DNA of 64,000 bases, from assembly GCA_019419505.1 (NCBI GenBank), contig DXZS01000006.1, positions 70,041 to 134,040 on the forward strand, in the 5' to 3' direction. Shown here in pieces: positions 34,205 through 41,002 of the stretch. The translations under genes and the position numbers were made by a program. Source of the stretch: Collinsella sp. (lineage in GTDB: Bacteria > Actinomycetota > Coriobacteriia > Coriobacteriales > Coriobacteriaceae). Position 1 is the stretch's first letter. Each line of letters starts with the position of its first letter. The notes under the pieces are model-generated. The model made no database searches. It saw only the letters and a list, made by a program, of their open reading frames with translations, and was not told where the DNA came from.

Positions 34205-35116
34205 ATGTCCGAGAACGAAGAGATCATGAACGAGACCGAGAACGAGACCATGGCTGCCGAGGTTGAGGCAGTCGAGACCGTGGAGACCGAAGCTGCCGAG
34301 GTTGAGGCTGCTGACGAGGTTTCCGCCGAGGAGGAGGCCGAGGTTGTCGAGGCCGCCGTTGATTACGATGACGAAGAGCTGATGGACAAGATGCAGAAGG
34401 CCGCCCGCCTGCTGCGTAGCCGTCGCTTTGCTATTTCCAAGGAGGAGGAGGCCAAGGCCGAGCGCATGGCGAACATCGAGCGCGCCATCAAGCTTCTTGA
34501 CCTCAAGCCCAAGATGGAGCAGAAGGAAATGTCCGACCTGCTGGGCATGCGCCTCCGTGAGCTCGATGGCCTGATGGCCGAGGCCGAGGCTGCCGATCTG
34601 GTCGGCCGCATCGACGACGCCGAGGGCGATATGCGCAAGATTGTTGTCTTCGCCGCCGAGGATGCCGCTGAGGGCCTGGTCGAGCTTGCCAACAAGAAGG
34701 AGAAGCTCCTGCCCGAGCTTTCTTACGAGGAGGCCACCGAGCTGATGGCCGCTCTCGATAAGGTTATCGCTCCGCTCGTCGCCATGGGCCTGGACGAGGA
34801 CCGCGGTCCTCGCGGCGGCCGTGACGACCGTGGCGGCCGTGGCGGTGACCGCGGCGGTCGCGGCGGCTTTGGCGATCGCGGTGGCCGTGGCGGTGACCGC
34901 GGCGGTCGCGGTGGCGATCGCGGTGGCCGTGGCGGCTTTGGTGACCGTGGCGGCGACCGTGGCGGTCGCGGCGGCTTTGGCGGCAACCGTGGTGGCTATG
35001 GCGATCGCGGTGGCAACCGTGGCGGCTTTGGCGGCAACCGTGGTAACGACCGTGGCGGTCGCGGTGGCGATCGTGGCGGCCGCAACGGCGGCGGCTTCCG
35101 CGGTAACCGCTTCTAG
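34205..35116 (+). CDS. Acidic, RGG-rich probable RNA-binding protein
   Basis: A 303-residue protein in three parts. Residues 1-60 are highly acidic (Glu, Asp, Ala, Val). Residues 61-195 are predicted helical with a winged-helix-like stretch (MEQKEMSDLLGMRLRELDGLMAEA). Residues 198-303 are a glycine/arginine tail with many RGG, RGGDRGG, RGGFG and GGNRGG repeats. RGG tails bind RNA and drive condensate formation in eukaryotic proteins and occur in some bacterial DEAD-box helicases, but here no helicase is attached. ATG at 34205 follows AAGGAG. A structured leader precedes the gene and a hairpin terminator follows. The exact function is unknown; RNA metabolism is inferred only from the tail. Confidence 0.85.
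   Translation: MSENEEIMNETENETMAAEVEAVETVETEAAEVEAADEVSAEEEAEVVEAAVDYDDEELMDKMQKAARLLRSRRFAISKEEEAKAERMANIERAIKLLDLKPKMEQKEMSDLLGMRLRELDGLMAEAEAADLVGRIDDAEGDMRKIVVFAAEDAAEGLVELANKKEKLLPELSYEEATELMAALDKVIAPLVAMGLDEDRGPRGGRDDRGGRGGDRGGRGGFGDRGGRGGDRGGRGGDRGGRGGFGDRGGDRGGRGGFGGNRGGYGDRGGNRGGFGGNRGNDRGGRGGDRGGRNGGGFRGNRF
34800..35115 (+). repeat. Tandem RGG-coding repeats
   Basis: Imperfect repeats of CGTGGCGGT and CGCGGCGGT type with GGCTTTGGC and GGTGACCGC variants encode the RGG tail. They could expand or contract by slippage. They are coding repeats, not CRISPR. Confidence 0.8.
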
Positions 35117-35120
35117 TTGG

Positions 35121-35148
35121 GTTACGCGGTTTTACCAAACCGCGTAAC
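35121..35148 (+). terminator. Hairpin after the RGG-protein gene
   Basis: GTTACGCGGTTT and AAACCGCGTAAC form a perfect 12-bp stem with a 4-base loop, 5 bp after the stop codon. No U-tract follows. Confidence 0.7.
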
Positions 35149-35161
35149 TAGTTGACGCTGC

Positions 35162-35260
35162 GCGCCCACCAGAGCGACAACTTGTCATTCAAAGAGGACG
35201 GCATGACCAGAAGGTCTATGCCGTCCTCTTTTCATGCCAAGTTGTCGCTCTGGTGGGCGC
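35162..35260. repeat. 99-bp near-perfect palindrome, family D copy 2
   Basis: Outer arms of 23 bp (35162-35184 and 35238-35260) are perfect, inner arms AAAGAGGACGGCAT and ATGCCGTCCTCTTT (35191-35204 and 35218-35231) are perfect, and the centre GACC-AGAA-GGTC closes the loop. The centre matches, in reverse complement, that of the hairpin at 31886-31985. No protein is encoded. Confidence 0.75.
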
Positions 35261-35324
35261 TCGCTGTCGGTACCAAGACATCGGCGTTGCCGGAGCAGCC
35301 GTTGGGAACGTTCTTAAACGACTA

Positions 35325-35406
35325 CATAGCATGAGAGTGGATAATCTCCCGGTTTGAGTCTGCATTCAAGCTCAAAGTGGGAGATTATCCACTCTCATTT
35401 GCTATG
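35325..35406. repeat. 82-bp nested palindrome before the end of pdxT
   Basis: Arms of 20 bp (35331-35350 and 35379-35398, beginning ATGAGAGTGG) are perfect. CATAGC/GCTATG lies outside with a two-base bulge and TTTGAG/CTCAAA lies inside. It is the third large hairpin in this 322-bp gene-free region, 33 bp beyond the pdxT stop, and may end pdxST transcription. Confidence 0.65.
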
Positions 35407-35438
35407 CGTCCGAAAATCCACGCTCGTTTGTTTTCTGC

Positions 35439-36026
35439 CTACATTTGGAGGAAGAGCTCGTGGAGGCGGGTGTCGTCGTCGAGCTCGGGGTGGAAGGTGA
35501 CGCCGAGCTGGTTGCCCTGGCGGGCGGCGACGATGCGCCCGTCGACTTTCGCTAAGGCCTTGGCGTCGCCGTGGACCTCGACGATGCGGGGCGCGCGGAT
35601 AAACGTCAGCGGCACTTCATCGTCGATGCCGGCTACCTGCCCCTTGGTTCGAAAGCTGCCGAGCTGCCTGCCGTAGGCATTGCGCTCGACAAGCACATCC
35701 ATGGTTGCCAAACGCGGCGTGCCCTTATCGTCATGGGCGGCAATGTCGTGAGCCAGTAGAATCAGGCCGGCGCAAGTGCCCAGGACGGGCATGCCTTCAG
35801 CGATACGGGCACGAAGCTCCTCGAGCATGCCCAACTCATCAAGCAGCTTCCCTTGAACGGTAGACTCGCCGCCGGGAAGTACCAGACGGTCAAAGTCCTG
35901 CTTCAAATCAGCCGCCTGCCTCAGCTCAATACAACGTGCGCCCAGCTCAGATAGCCTTGCCTCGTGCTCGGCAAAAGCGCCTTGGACCGCCAGCACGGCG
36001 ACCGTTTGGTCTGCATAATCGCTCAT
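35439..36026 (-). CDS. pdxT: Pyridoxal 5'-phosphate synthase glutaminase subunit PdxT
   Basis: A 195-residue class I glutamine amidotransferase that supplies ammonia to PdxS for making vitamin B6. The catalytic triad is visible: Cys in LGTCAGLILLA (about residue 84), with His and Glu in VTFHPELDDD near residues 177-180. LPGGEST near residue 50 is the oxyanion-strand motif. It is 20 bp downstream of pdxS in the same operon, with AAGGAT as the ribosome binding site. Expression is probably activated by the divergently encoded MocR protein. Confidence 0.95.
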   Translation of the reverse strand: MSDYADQTVAVLAVQGAFAEHEARLSELGARCIELRQAADLKQDFDRLVLPGGESTVQGKLLDELGMLEELRARIAEGMPVLGTCAGLILLAHDIAAHDDKGTPRLATMDVLVERNAYGRQLGSFRTKGQVAGIDDEVPLTFIRAPRIVEVHGDAKALAKVDGRIVAARQGNQLGVTFHPELDDDTRLHELFLQM

Positions 36027-36046
36027 GTGCGATCCTTTCTGCTGGA

Positions 36047-36937
36047 CTAGCGCCCGCGCTCCTCCATGATGATCTCGATTTCGTCGGCGTTGATGCCGAC
36101 CATGGCCTCGCCCAGGTCCTCCGAAAGCTCGGCGATGAGCTTGGCATCGGTGAAGTTTGCCACGGCCTTGACGATGGCGGCGGCGCGCTTGGCGGGGTCG
36201 CCGCTCTTAAAGATGCCCGAGCCGACAAAGACGCCCTCGGCACCCAGCTGCATCATCAGCGCAGCATCGGCAGGGGTTGCCACGCCGCCGGCGGCAAAGT
36301 TCACGACTGGAAGCTTTCCCGTGGCATGGACCTCGCGCACCAGCTCGACCGGAACCTGCAGTTGCTTGGCTGCCTCAAAGAGCTCGTCATCGCGAAGGGC
36401 AACAACGTCGCGGATCTGCTTTTGGATCTTGCGCATGTGACGCACGGCCTGAACGACGTCGCCCGTACCCGGCTCACCCTTGGTGCGAATCATCGTGGCG
36501 CCTTCGGCAACACGGCGCAGCGCCTCGCCCAGATCACGGGCGCCGCAGACAAACGGCACGTCAAACTGGGTCTTGTCGATGTGATAGACGTCATCGGCAG
36601 GGGAGAGAACCTCGGACTCATCGATGTAGTCGATCTCGATGGCCTGCAGGACCTGCGCCTCGACGATGTGACCGATGCGGCACTTGGCCATGACGGGGAT
36701 GGAGACGGCCTCCTGGATGCCCTTGATCATCTTGGGGTCGCTCATGCGCGAGACGCCGCCTGCGGCACGGATGTCGGCCGGGATGCGCTCGAGGGCCATG
36801 ACGGCGCAGGCGCCTGCCTCCTCGGCGATGCGTGCCTGCTCGGGCGTGGTAACGTCCATGATGACGCCGCCCTTGAGCATCTGCGCGAGCTCGCGATTGA
36901 GTTTGACGCGGTCGGCCTTGCTGTTCTGTTCTGCCAT
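36047..36937 (-). CDS. pdxS: Pyridoxal 5'-phosphate synthase subunit PdxS
   Basis: A 296-residue TIM-barrel enzyme that makes PLP from ribose 5-phosphate, glyceraldehyde 3-phosphate and ammonia from PdxT. Signature stretches include KGGVIMDVTTPEQARIAEEA, the catalytic-lysine region PVMAKCRIGH, VCGARDLGEALRR and FAAGGVATPADAALMM, which complete the phosphate site. Start ATG 36937 follows AGGGAG; a longer frame is not conserved. First gene of the pdxST operon. A divergent PdxR gene begins 145 bp away, with shared regulatory sequence between them. Confidence 0.96.
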   Translation of the reverse strand: MAEQNSKADRVKLNRELAQMLKGGVIMDVTTPEQARIAEEAGACAVMALERIPADIRAAGGVSRMSDPKMIKGIQEAVSIPVMAKCRIGHIVEAQVLQAIEIDYIDESEVLSPADDVYHIDKTQFDVPFVCGARDLGEALRRVAEGATMIRTKGEPGTGDVVQAVRHMRKIQKQIRDVVALRDDELFEAAKQLQVPVELVREVHATGKLPVVNFAAGGVATPADAALMMQLGAEGVFVGSGIFKSGDPAKRAAAIVKAVANFTDAKLIAELSEDLGEAMVGINADEIEIIMEERGR

Positions 36938-37029
36938 GGTTGCTCCCTTGGTTGGCATGTGCATTGCTTGACGGAACATCCTATCGGGGAGCTGGGTATG
37001 ACAAAATACTCAGTTTTCGAGATAATTAC

Positions 37030-37071
37030 AAGGTCAGACTAATACCAGATTGAATGACTTAATAAGGTCAG
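37030..37071. promoter_or_regulatory. Direct repeats between pdxS and pdxR, candidate PdxR sites
   Basis: AAGGTCAG occurs at 37030-37037 and 37064-37071, 34 bp apart (about three helical turns) and in the same orientation. Known PdxR proteins bind direct repeats in this kind of divergent region. The second copy is 12 bp before the pdxR start and may also allow autorepression. Confidence 0.6.
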
Positions 37072-37082
37072 GTGATAGGCTC

Positions 37083-38519
37083 ATGCTTGACTACAATTTG
37101 GAAAAACGCGGCGAAGCATCGCTCTATGAGTATGTTTACCAGCAAATTCGAGATGATATCGTAGCTGGACGCATTGTGGCGGGGGAGCATTTGCCGTCTA
37201 AGCGCGCCTTTGCCAGTCATCTGGGAATCAGTGTTATTACCATCGAGAATGCATATAGCCAGTTACTCGCTGAGGGCTATATTTGCTCAATACCACGTCG
37301 TGGCTACTACGCTTGCGAGCTTCCGGATGCACCGGTTTTGGCTTCGGCTGCGGAGGGCATCGACCGAGATGCCGTCTCTGTGGGCCCCAGCGTGCATGAT
37401 GTCAACGGACAGGTCGAGCGATTCGATGCGCTTTCTCCTTCTGCTTTGGAGGCGGCGCGGCTTTGGCAAAGCGCGCTACGGGCGACGCTGGCATCCGAAG
37501 ACGAGCGCGAAATCTTTTCGCCCGCACCGGCGCAGGGCACTGCTCGGCTGCGACGCGCAATTGCTCACCATCTGCACGGGACAAGGGGTATGAATGTCGA
37601 CCCCAACAACATCGTTATCGGTGCGGGCGCCCAGCTGCTCGATACCATGTTGGTTCAGTTGCTTGGCGCGGACAAGGTGTATGCGGTTGAGGATCCGGGC
37701 TATTTGCGTCTGACGCGTATCTATCAGGCTATGGGCTGCAAAGTTCGACATATCCCGTTGGATGATGAGGGCGTGGACTTGAGCACTCTGCAGAAAAGCG
37801 GGACCGATGTCCTTCACCTGATGCCGTCCCATCAGTATCCGACCGGTCTTGTGACGAGCATTGCGCGTCGCTATGCGCTTCTGAGCTGGGCCGCTGAGCG
37901 ACCAGGTCGGTATCTCATCGAAGATGACTTTGATTGTGAGTTTCGCCTTGCCGGGAAGCCGATTCCCGCGCTCGCGTCGATTGATGCCGCCCAGTCGGTT
38001 ATCTACACCAACACGTTTTCGAAGAGCCTTTCATCGGCGTTGCGTCTAGCGTACATGGTGCTGCCCGATGAGCTGATGGAGCGGTTTAGGTGCAACCTTG
38101 GTTTCTATGCCTCGTCGGTGAGTTCTGTCGACCAGGTCGCTTTGGCTCGTTTGCTGGAATCGGGTGATTACGAGCGGCATGTGAACCGCGTGCGCGTTCG
38201 TGCTCGTGAGGCGCGTGATGGCCTGATGGCGCTTGTGCGGAAAGCGTTTCCGGCAGGGGAGGTCTCGATCGAGCAGGCAGATGCGGGCCTTTACTGTACC
38301 GTGGTTGCGGAGCGTGGAACGGGCGGAAGCACTTTTGCACGGGCCCTCACGCGCTCGAGCATCCCTTTTATCGATATCGGTGACTGTTTTTGGTGTGCCG
38401 ATGGCGCATCTGCCCCTGAAAACTCAACTCATATTCTTGTCCAGTATGACGACCTGAGTCCAAAAGTACTAACTACCTTGGAATTGCAGCTAATGGGGGG
38501 CACTCTGCAATCTAAGTGA
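37083..38519 (+). CDS. pdxR: MocR-family regulator PdxR
   Basis: A 478-residue fusion of a GntR winged helix (about 10-75; SLYEYVYQQIRDDIVAG, LPSKRAFASHLGISVITIENAY) with an inactive or regulatory class I aminotransferase fold (about 120-475). The PLP-binding lysine lies in YTNTFSKSLSSALRLAY. Divergence from pdxST makes activation of B6 synthesis, with PLP as effector, the natural role. ATG at 37083 is chosen because homology starts there; the SD is weak (AGGTGATAGG). The TGA stop lies in the left end of a terminal-inverted-repeat element. Confidence 0.9.
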   Translation: MLDYNLEKRGEASLYEYVYQQIRDDIVAGRIVAGEHLPSKRAFASHLGISVITIENAYSQLLAEGYICSIPRRGYYACELPDAPVLASAAEGIDRDAVSVGPSVHDVNGQVERFDALSPSALEAARLWQSALRATLASEDEREIFSPAPAQGTARLRRAIAHHLHGTRGMNVDPNNIVIGAGAQLLDTMLVQLLGADKVYAVEDPGYLRLTRIYQAMGCKVRHIPLDDEGVDLSTLQKSGTDVLHLMPSHQYPTGLVTSIARRYALLSWAAERPGRYLIEDDFDCEFRLAGKPIPALASIDAAQSVIYTNTFSKSLSSALRLAYMVLPDELMERFRCNLGFYASSVSSVDQVALARLLESGDYERHVNRVRVRAREARDGLMALVRKAFPAGEVSIEQADAGLYCTVVAERGTGGSTFARALTRSSIPFIDIGDCFWCADGASAPENSTHILVQYDDLSPKVLTTLELQLMGGTLQSK

Positions 38520-38632
38520 GTAGACTTTTAGCACTTTGGCGACCAGGCAGTTTTGTAACAAGCTATCTACCTGCGGTTTTGAAAAGCAGGATGACCGGCC
38601 TGCTCGGGATGTTCAAAAAAGTCTACTCACTT
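38514..38632. repeat. 119-bp element with 16-bp terminal inverted repeats, copy 1
   Basis: It begins AAGTGAGTAGACTTTT and ends with the exact reverse complement. The interior (GCACTTTGGCGACCAGG and onward) is roughly three-quarters identical to the copy at 39932-40054. The left end contains the TGA stop of pdxR. There is no coding capacity. The two copies are direct repeats bracketing the nuclease-fold gene. Confidence 0.8.
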
Positions 38633-38666
38633 GCCGCGCAAAGCTCCTGCATGAGAAAAAAATGGG

Positions 38667-38732
38667 GTTTTCAACAGGGCTTCGTCCAGCTCTTGGCAAG
38701 CTTTTGGCCAGTTGGGGAGGGCTGTTGAAAAC
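38667..38732. repeat. Inverted repeat upstream of the nuclease-fold gene
   Basis: GTTTTCAACAG (38667-38677) and CTGTTGAAAAC (38722-38732) are perfect 11-bp arms around a 44-bp centre. This could be a hairpin, an operator or a further small element. The 184 bp between the copy-1 repeat and the gene otherwise hold no recognised gene. Confidence 0.5.
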
Positions 38733-38815
38733 TTTGCAGTCCGTTCGGCGCCATTTTTGGTGCGTTCGCGCCAATGCGTGACTGACTGGGTTGAAATTCG
38801 TGTTTTCCTGTGCCT

Positions 38816-39943
38816 ATGAAGGATCTACTTTGTGACATATCGGCTTTTAGGTACTGGCGTTTGCCTCCTCAAGTCCGCGCTTTGTGTCCGCCGCTTCCAC
38901 GACCGGAAGAAGACCGGCAGCGATATGATCTCGCCCGCAACCCGACGGCTGCGGTCGCGCTCGGTTTTCCGTTGTATACATTGGTTCGGACGAGAAACAA
39001 ACGGACTTGTCCTGCCAGCATTAGGCAGCGGCTGTTTCTTGGTGAGCTCCCCAGGGAATCCGTGCTGGAAACGGAGCATGGGTTTTTGGTTACATCTCCT
39101 CTACTGACGACATTCATCATGTCGCGGCATCTGACGGATCTTCAGCTTCTTTTGGTATTGGCGGAGATGTGTGGCTTGTTTGCGGTGTGTGCCCTGCCGG
39201 CGGCACTTGAGGCGGAGCTTTCGCGTGCAATTGATTCGGGCGCGATTTCGACAACGTTCGGTTGGGTGCGCTGCCCGTCCGAGGACGGCATCGCCTCAAA
39301 TTTATGGCGTCGAGACGCTTTGGTTTTGGGCGGAGACCTTGACCGTTTTTGTTCAGATGTTTGCGGGATGCGTTGCGGCAATAGATTTATGGCGGTATCG
39401 CAACTCGTTCCATTGGGTGCCGCGTCGCCTTTTGAGGTCGAGGCGTATTTGTTGCTTGGACTGCCGCGAGCCCTGGGAGGCGAAGGTTTTTGCGGCATAG
39501 AGCTTAATGTTGAAGTGATGCTAAACACAAGTGCTCGAGCGATTGTGGAAAAGTCCCGTGTATATATCGACCTACTTCTTTCTTCGCCGGACGGCAGGCG
39601 ACAGGTGGCCATTGAATGTCAGGGAAAAGCCTCGCACGGACGCGCAGGGGATGGCTTGCGTGACGCTGACCGCATGACGGCCCTTCAGGCCATGGGCTAC
39701 GATGTACTTCTCCTGACACACAGACAGATATCCGATGAGGATAGATTCCGCGCGATCGTTAAGGCCATATGCAGGATGCTCGATGCTGAATATCGTGATA
39801 AAAGCTCAGATGAGCAAAGGGCTGAGACATTACTCCGGTCTGAACTATTCGTTGACTGGACAAAATTGGGAGTAATCGACGGGAAGATGCCCGTTAGACA
39901 CAAAACGGCTCAATCGTGGACGGCTGCGGTTCTAAGTGAGTAG
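38816..39943 (+). CDS. Unknown protein with C-terminal PD-(D/E)XK / DUF559-like nuclease fold
   Basis: A 375-residue protein not assigned to a named family. The N-terminal part (LLCDISAFRYWRLPPQVRALCP) recalls proteins annotated as AbiEi-like antitoxins in related bacteria. The C-terminal third looks like the Vsr/DUF559 fold: VYIDLLL, then AIECQGKASHG, then RDADRMTALQAMGYDVLLLTHRQI. Asp in IDLL and the Glu and Lys of ECQGK could be active-site residues. The start ATG at 38816 has no good SD, and an in-frame GTG lies at 38810. It is flanked by two near-identical terminal-inverted-repeat elements, and its TAG stop is inside the right one. Defence, toxin-antitoxin or element-borne roles are all possible. 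Confidence 0.7.
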   Translation: MKDLLCDISAFRYWRLPPQVRALCPPLPRPEEDRQRYDLARNPTAAVALGFPLYTLVRTRNKRTCPASIRQRLFLGELPRESVLETEHGFLVTSPLLTTFIMSRHLTDLQLLLVLAEMCGLFAVCALPAALEAELSRAIDSGAISTTFGWVRCPSEDGIASNLWRRDALVLGGDLDRFCSDVCGMRCGNRFMAVSQLVPLGAASPFEVEAYLLLGLPRALGGEGFCGIELNVEVMLNTSARAIVEKSRVYIDLLLSSPDGRRQVAIECQGKASHGRAGDGLRDADRMTALQAMGYDVLLLTHRQISDEDRFRAIVKAICRMLDAEYRDKSSDEQRAETLLRSELFVDWTKLGVIDGKMPVRHKTAQSWTAAVLSE

Positions 39944-40054
39944 ACTTTTGGCACTTTGGCGACCAGGCCGTTTTGCAACAAGTCATTTACCTGCGGCTTT
40001 ATAAAGCAATATGGGTGGTGTGCTCGGCAAGTTCCAAAAAGTCTACTCACTTAG
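39932..40054. repeat. 123-bp element with 18-bp terminal inverted repeats, copy 2
   Basis: CTAAGTGAGTAGACTTTT at the left (39932-39949) is exactly complementary to the right end (40037-40054). It has the same orientation as, and a similar interior to, the copy at 38514-38632. The left end supplies the TAG stop of the nuclease-fold gene. Confidence 0.8.
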
Positions 40055-40124
40055 TTTTTGACGAGAAGCCGATGCCGAAGGCGGTCCTATTTCAGGGCGT
40101 TAACAAGTTCGTGAGGCACGAAAA

Positions 40125-40151
40125 AGGCCCGAACCAATACGGTCCGGGCCT
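40125..40151 (-). terminator. Intrinsic terminator of the rubrerythrin gene
   Basis: AGGCCCGAACC and GGTCCGGGCCT pair (one mismatch) around a 5-base loop, and on the minus strand the stem is followed by TTTTTCG. It lies 35 bp past the rubrerythrin stop. Confidence 0.88.
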
Positions 40152-40185
40152 CATCGAGCTTGAGGTTATGTCTCAGGCGGTTGGC

Positions 40186-40746
40186 TTAGCCAAAGTAGCG
40201 CTTGAGCAGGCCGGCGAAAGCCTTGCCGTGGCGGGCCTCGTCGCGAGCCATCTCGTGCACGGTGTCGTGGATGGCATCGAGGCCGGCGGCCTTGGCACGC
40301 TTGGCAAGATCGGTCTTGCCGGCGGTGGCGCCGTTCTCGGCCTCAACGCGCATCTCGAGGTTCTTCTTGGTGGAGTCGGTCACGACCTCGCCCAGGAGCT
40401 CGGCGAACTTGGCGGCATGCTCGGCCTCCTCGTGGGCAGCCTTTTCCCAGTACAGGCCGATCTCGGGATAGCCCTCGCGATGAGCGACGCGAGCCATGGC
40501 CAGGTACATACCGACCTCAGAGCACTCGCCCTCAAAGTTGGCGCGCAGGTCGGCAACGATGTCCTCAGAGACACCCTCCATCTTGGCGACGCCCACGACG
40601 TGCTCGGCGGCCCACTCGAGCTGGCCTTCCTCCTGCTTCAGGAAACGAGAACCGGGAACGCCGCACTGGGGGCACTTAAAATCCTCGGGCAGCTGGTCGC
40701 CGTCGAACTCTTCCACATAACCGCAAACGGGGCAAACAAACTTCAT
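40186..40746 (-). CDS. Rubrerythrin with N-terminal rubredoxin domain (reverse type)
   Basis: A 186-residue non-haem diiron peroxidase that removes hydrogen peroxide in anaerobes. The rubredoxin-like Fe(Cys)4 site is at the N-terminus (Cys5, Cys8, Cys25, Cys28), the reverse of classical rubrerythrin, and the four-helix ferritin-like domain follows with the metal ligands in ECSEVGMYL, KAAHEEAEHAAKF, VEAENG and ARDEARHGKAF. ATG at 40746 follows AAGGAT; the longer frame upstream is not conserved. It is monocistronic, with its own terminator. A TTCACA/TAATAG pair on the minus strand in the 40.8-kb region may be its promoter. Confidence 0.93.
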   Translation of the reverse strand: MKFVCPVCGYVEEFDGDQLPEDFKCPQCGVPGSRFLKQEEGQLEWAAEHVVGVAKMEGVSEDIVADLRANFEGECSEVGMYLAMARVAHREGYPEIGLYWEKAAHEEAEHAAKFAELLGEVVTDSTKKNLEMRVEAENGATAGKTDLAKRAKAAGLDAIHDTVHEMARDEARHGKAFAGLLKRYFG

Positions 40747-40950
40747 GATTCGATCCTTTCGATCGATGGCGATTGCGCGCTCGTCCGGTCCCGTAAGGGC
40801 CCTCTCCGGACGTGCGTCTTGACGAGTTCTATTATCCATAAATGCAACCAAATGTGAAGCCTATTAGGAATGATTTTTAATAAAACAATTTTGAGATATG
40901 AAGATGTTGATTGATTAACGATTGGCAGGCCGTCTTTGACCGCCGCTGAG

Positions 40951-40984
40951 TACAATCGGGCGAGCAAATGTTGACCTATCAACA
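40951..40984 (+). promoter_or_regulatory. Possible promoter and operator of the alcohol/aldehyde dehydrogenase operon
   Basis: A TACAAT hexamer (40951-40956) is followed by TGTTGACCTATCAACA (40969-40984), 6-bp inverted arms around a 4-base centre, 19 bp before the ATG. The position near the expected transcription start suggests a repressor site. No good -35 was found. Confidence 0.4.
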
Positions 40985-41002
40985 AATGAAGGAGTTTCCT
41001 TT

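Noticed and set aside
34800..35115. Regular short repeats that could be mistaken for a CRISPR array
   Set aside because: They are in-frame RGG codons without unique spacers and differ in length.
35152..35334. 60-codon plus-strand frame in the hairpin region
   Set aside because: It reads straight through a 99-bp palindrome, so its sequence is set by the inverted arms; no ribosome binding site.
39973..40857. 294-codon plus-strand frame over the rubrerythrin gene
   Set aside because: The minus strand carries rubrerythrin with all metal ligands and its own terminator.
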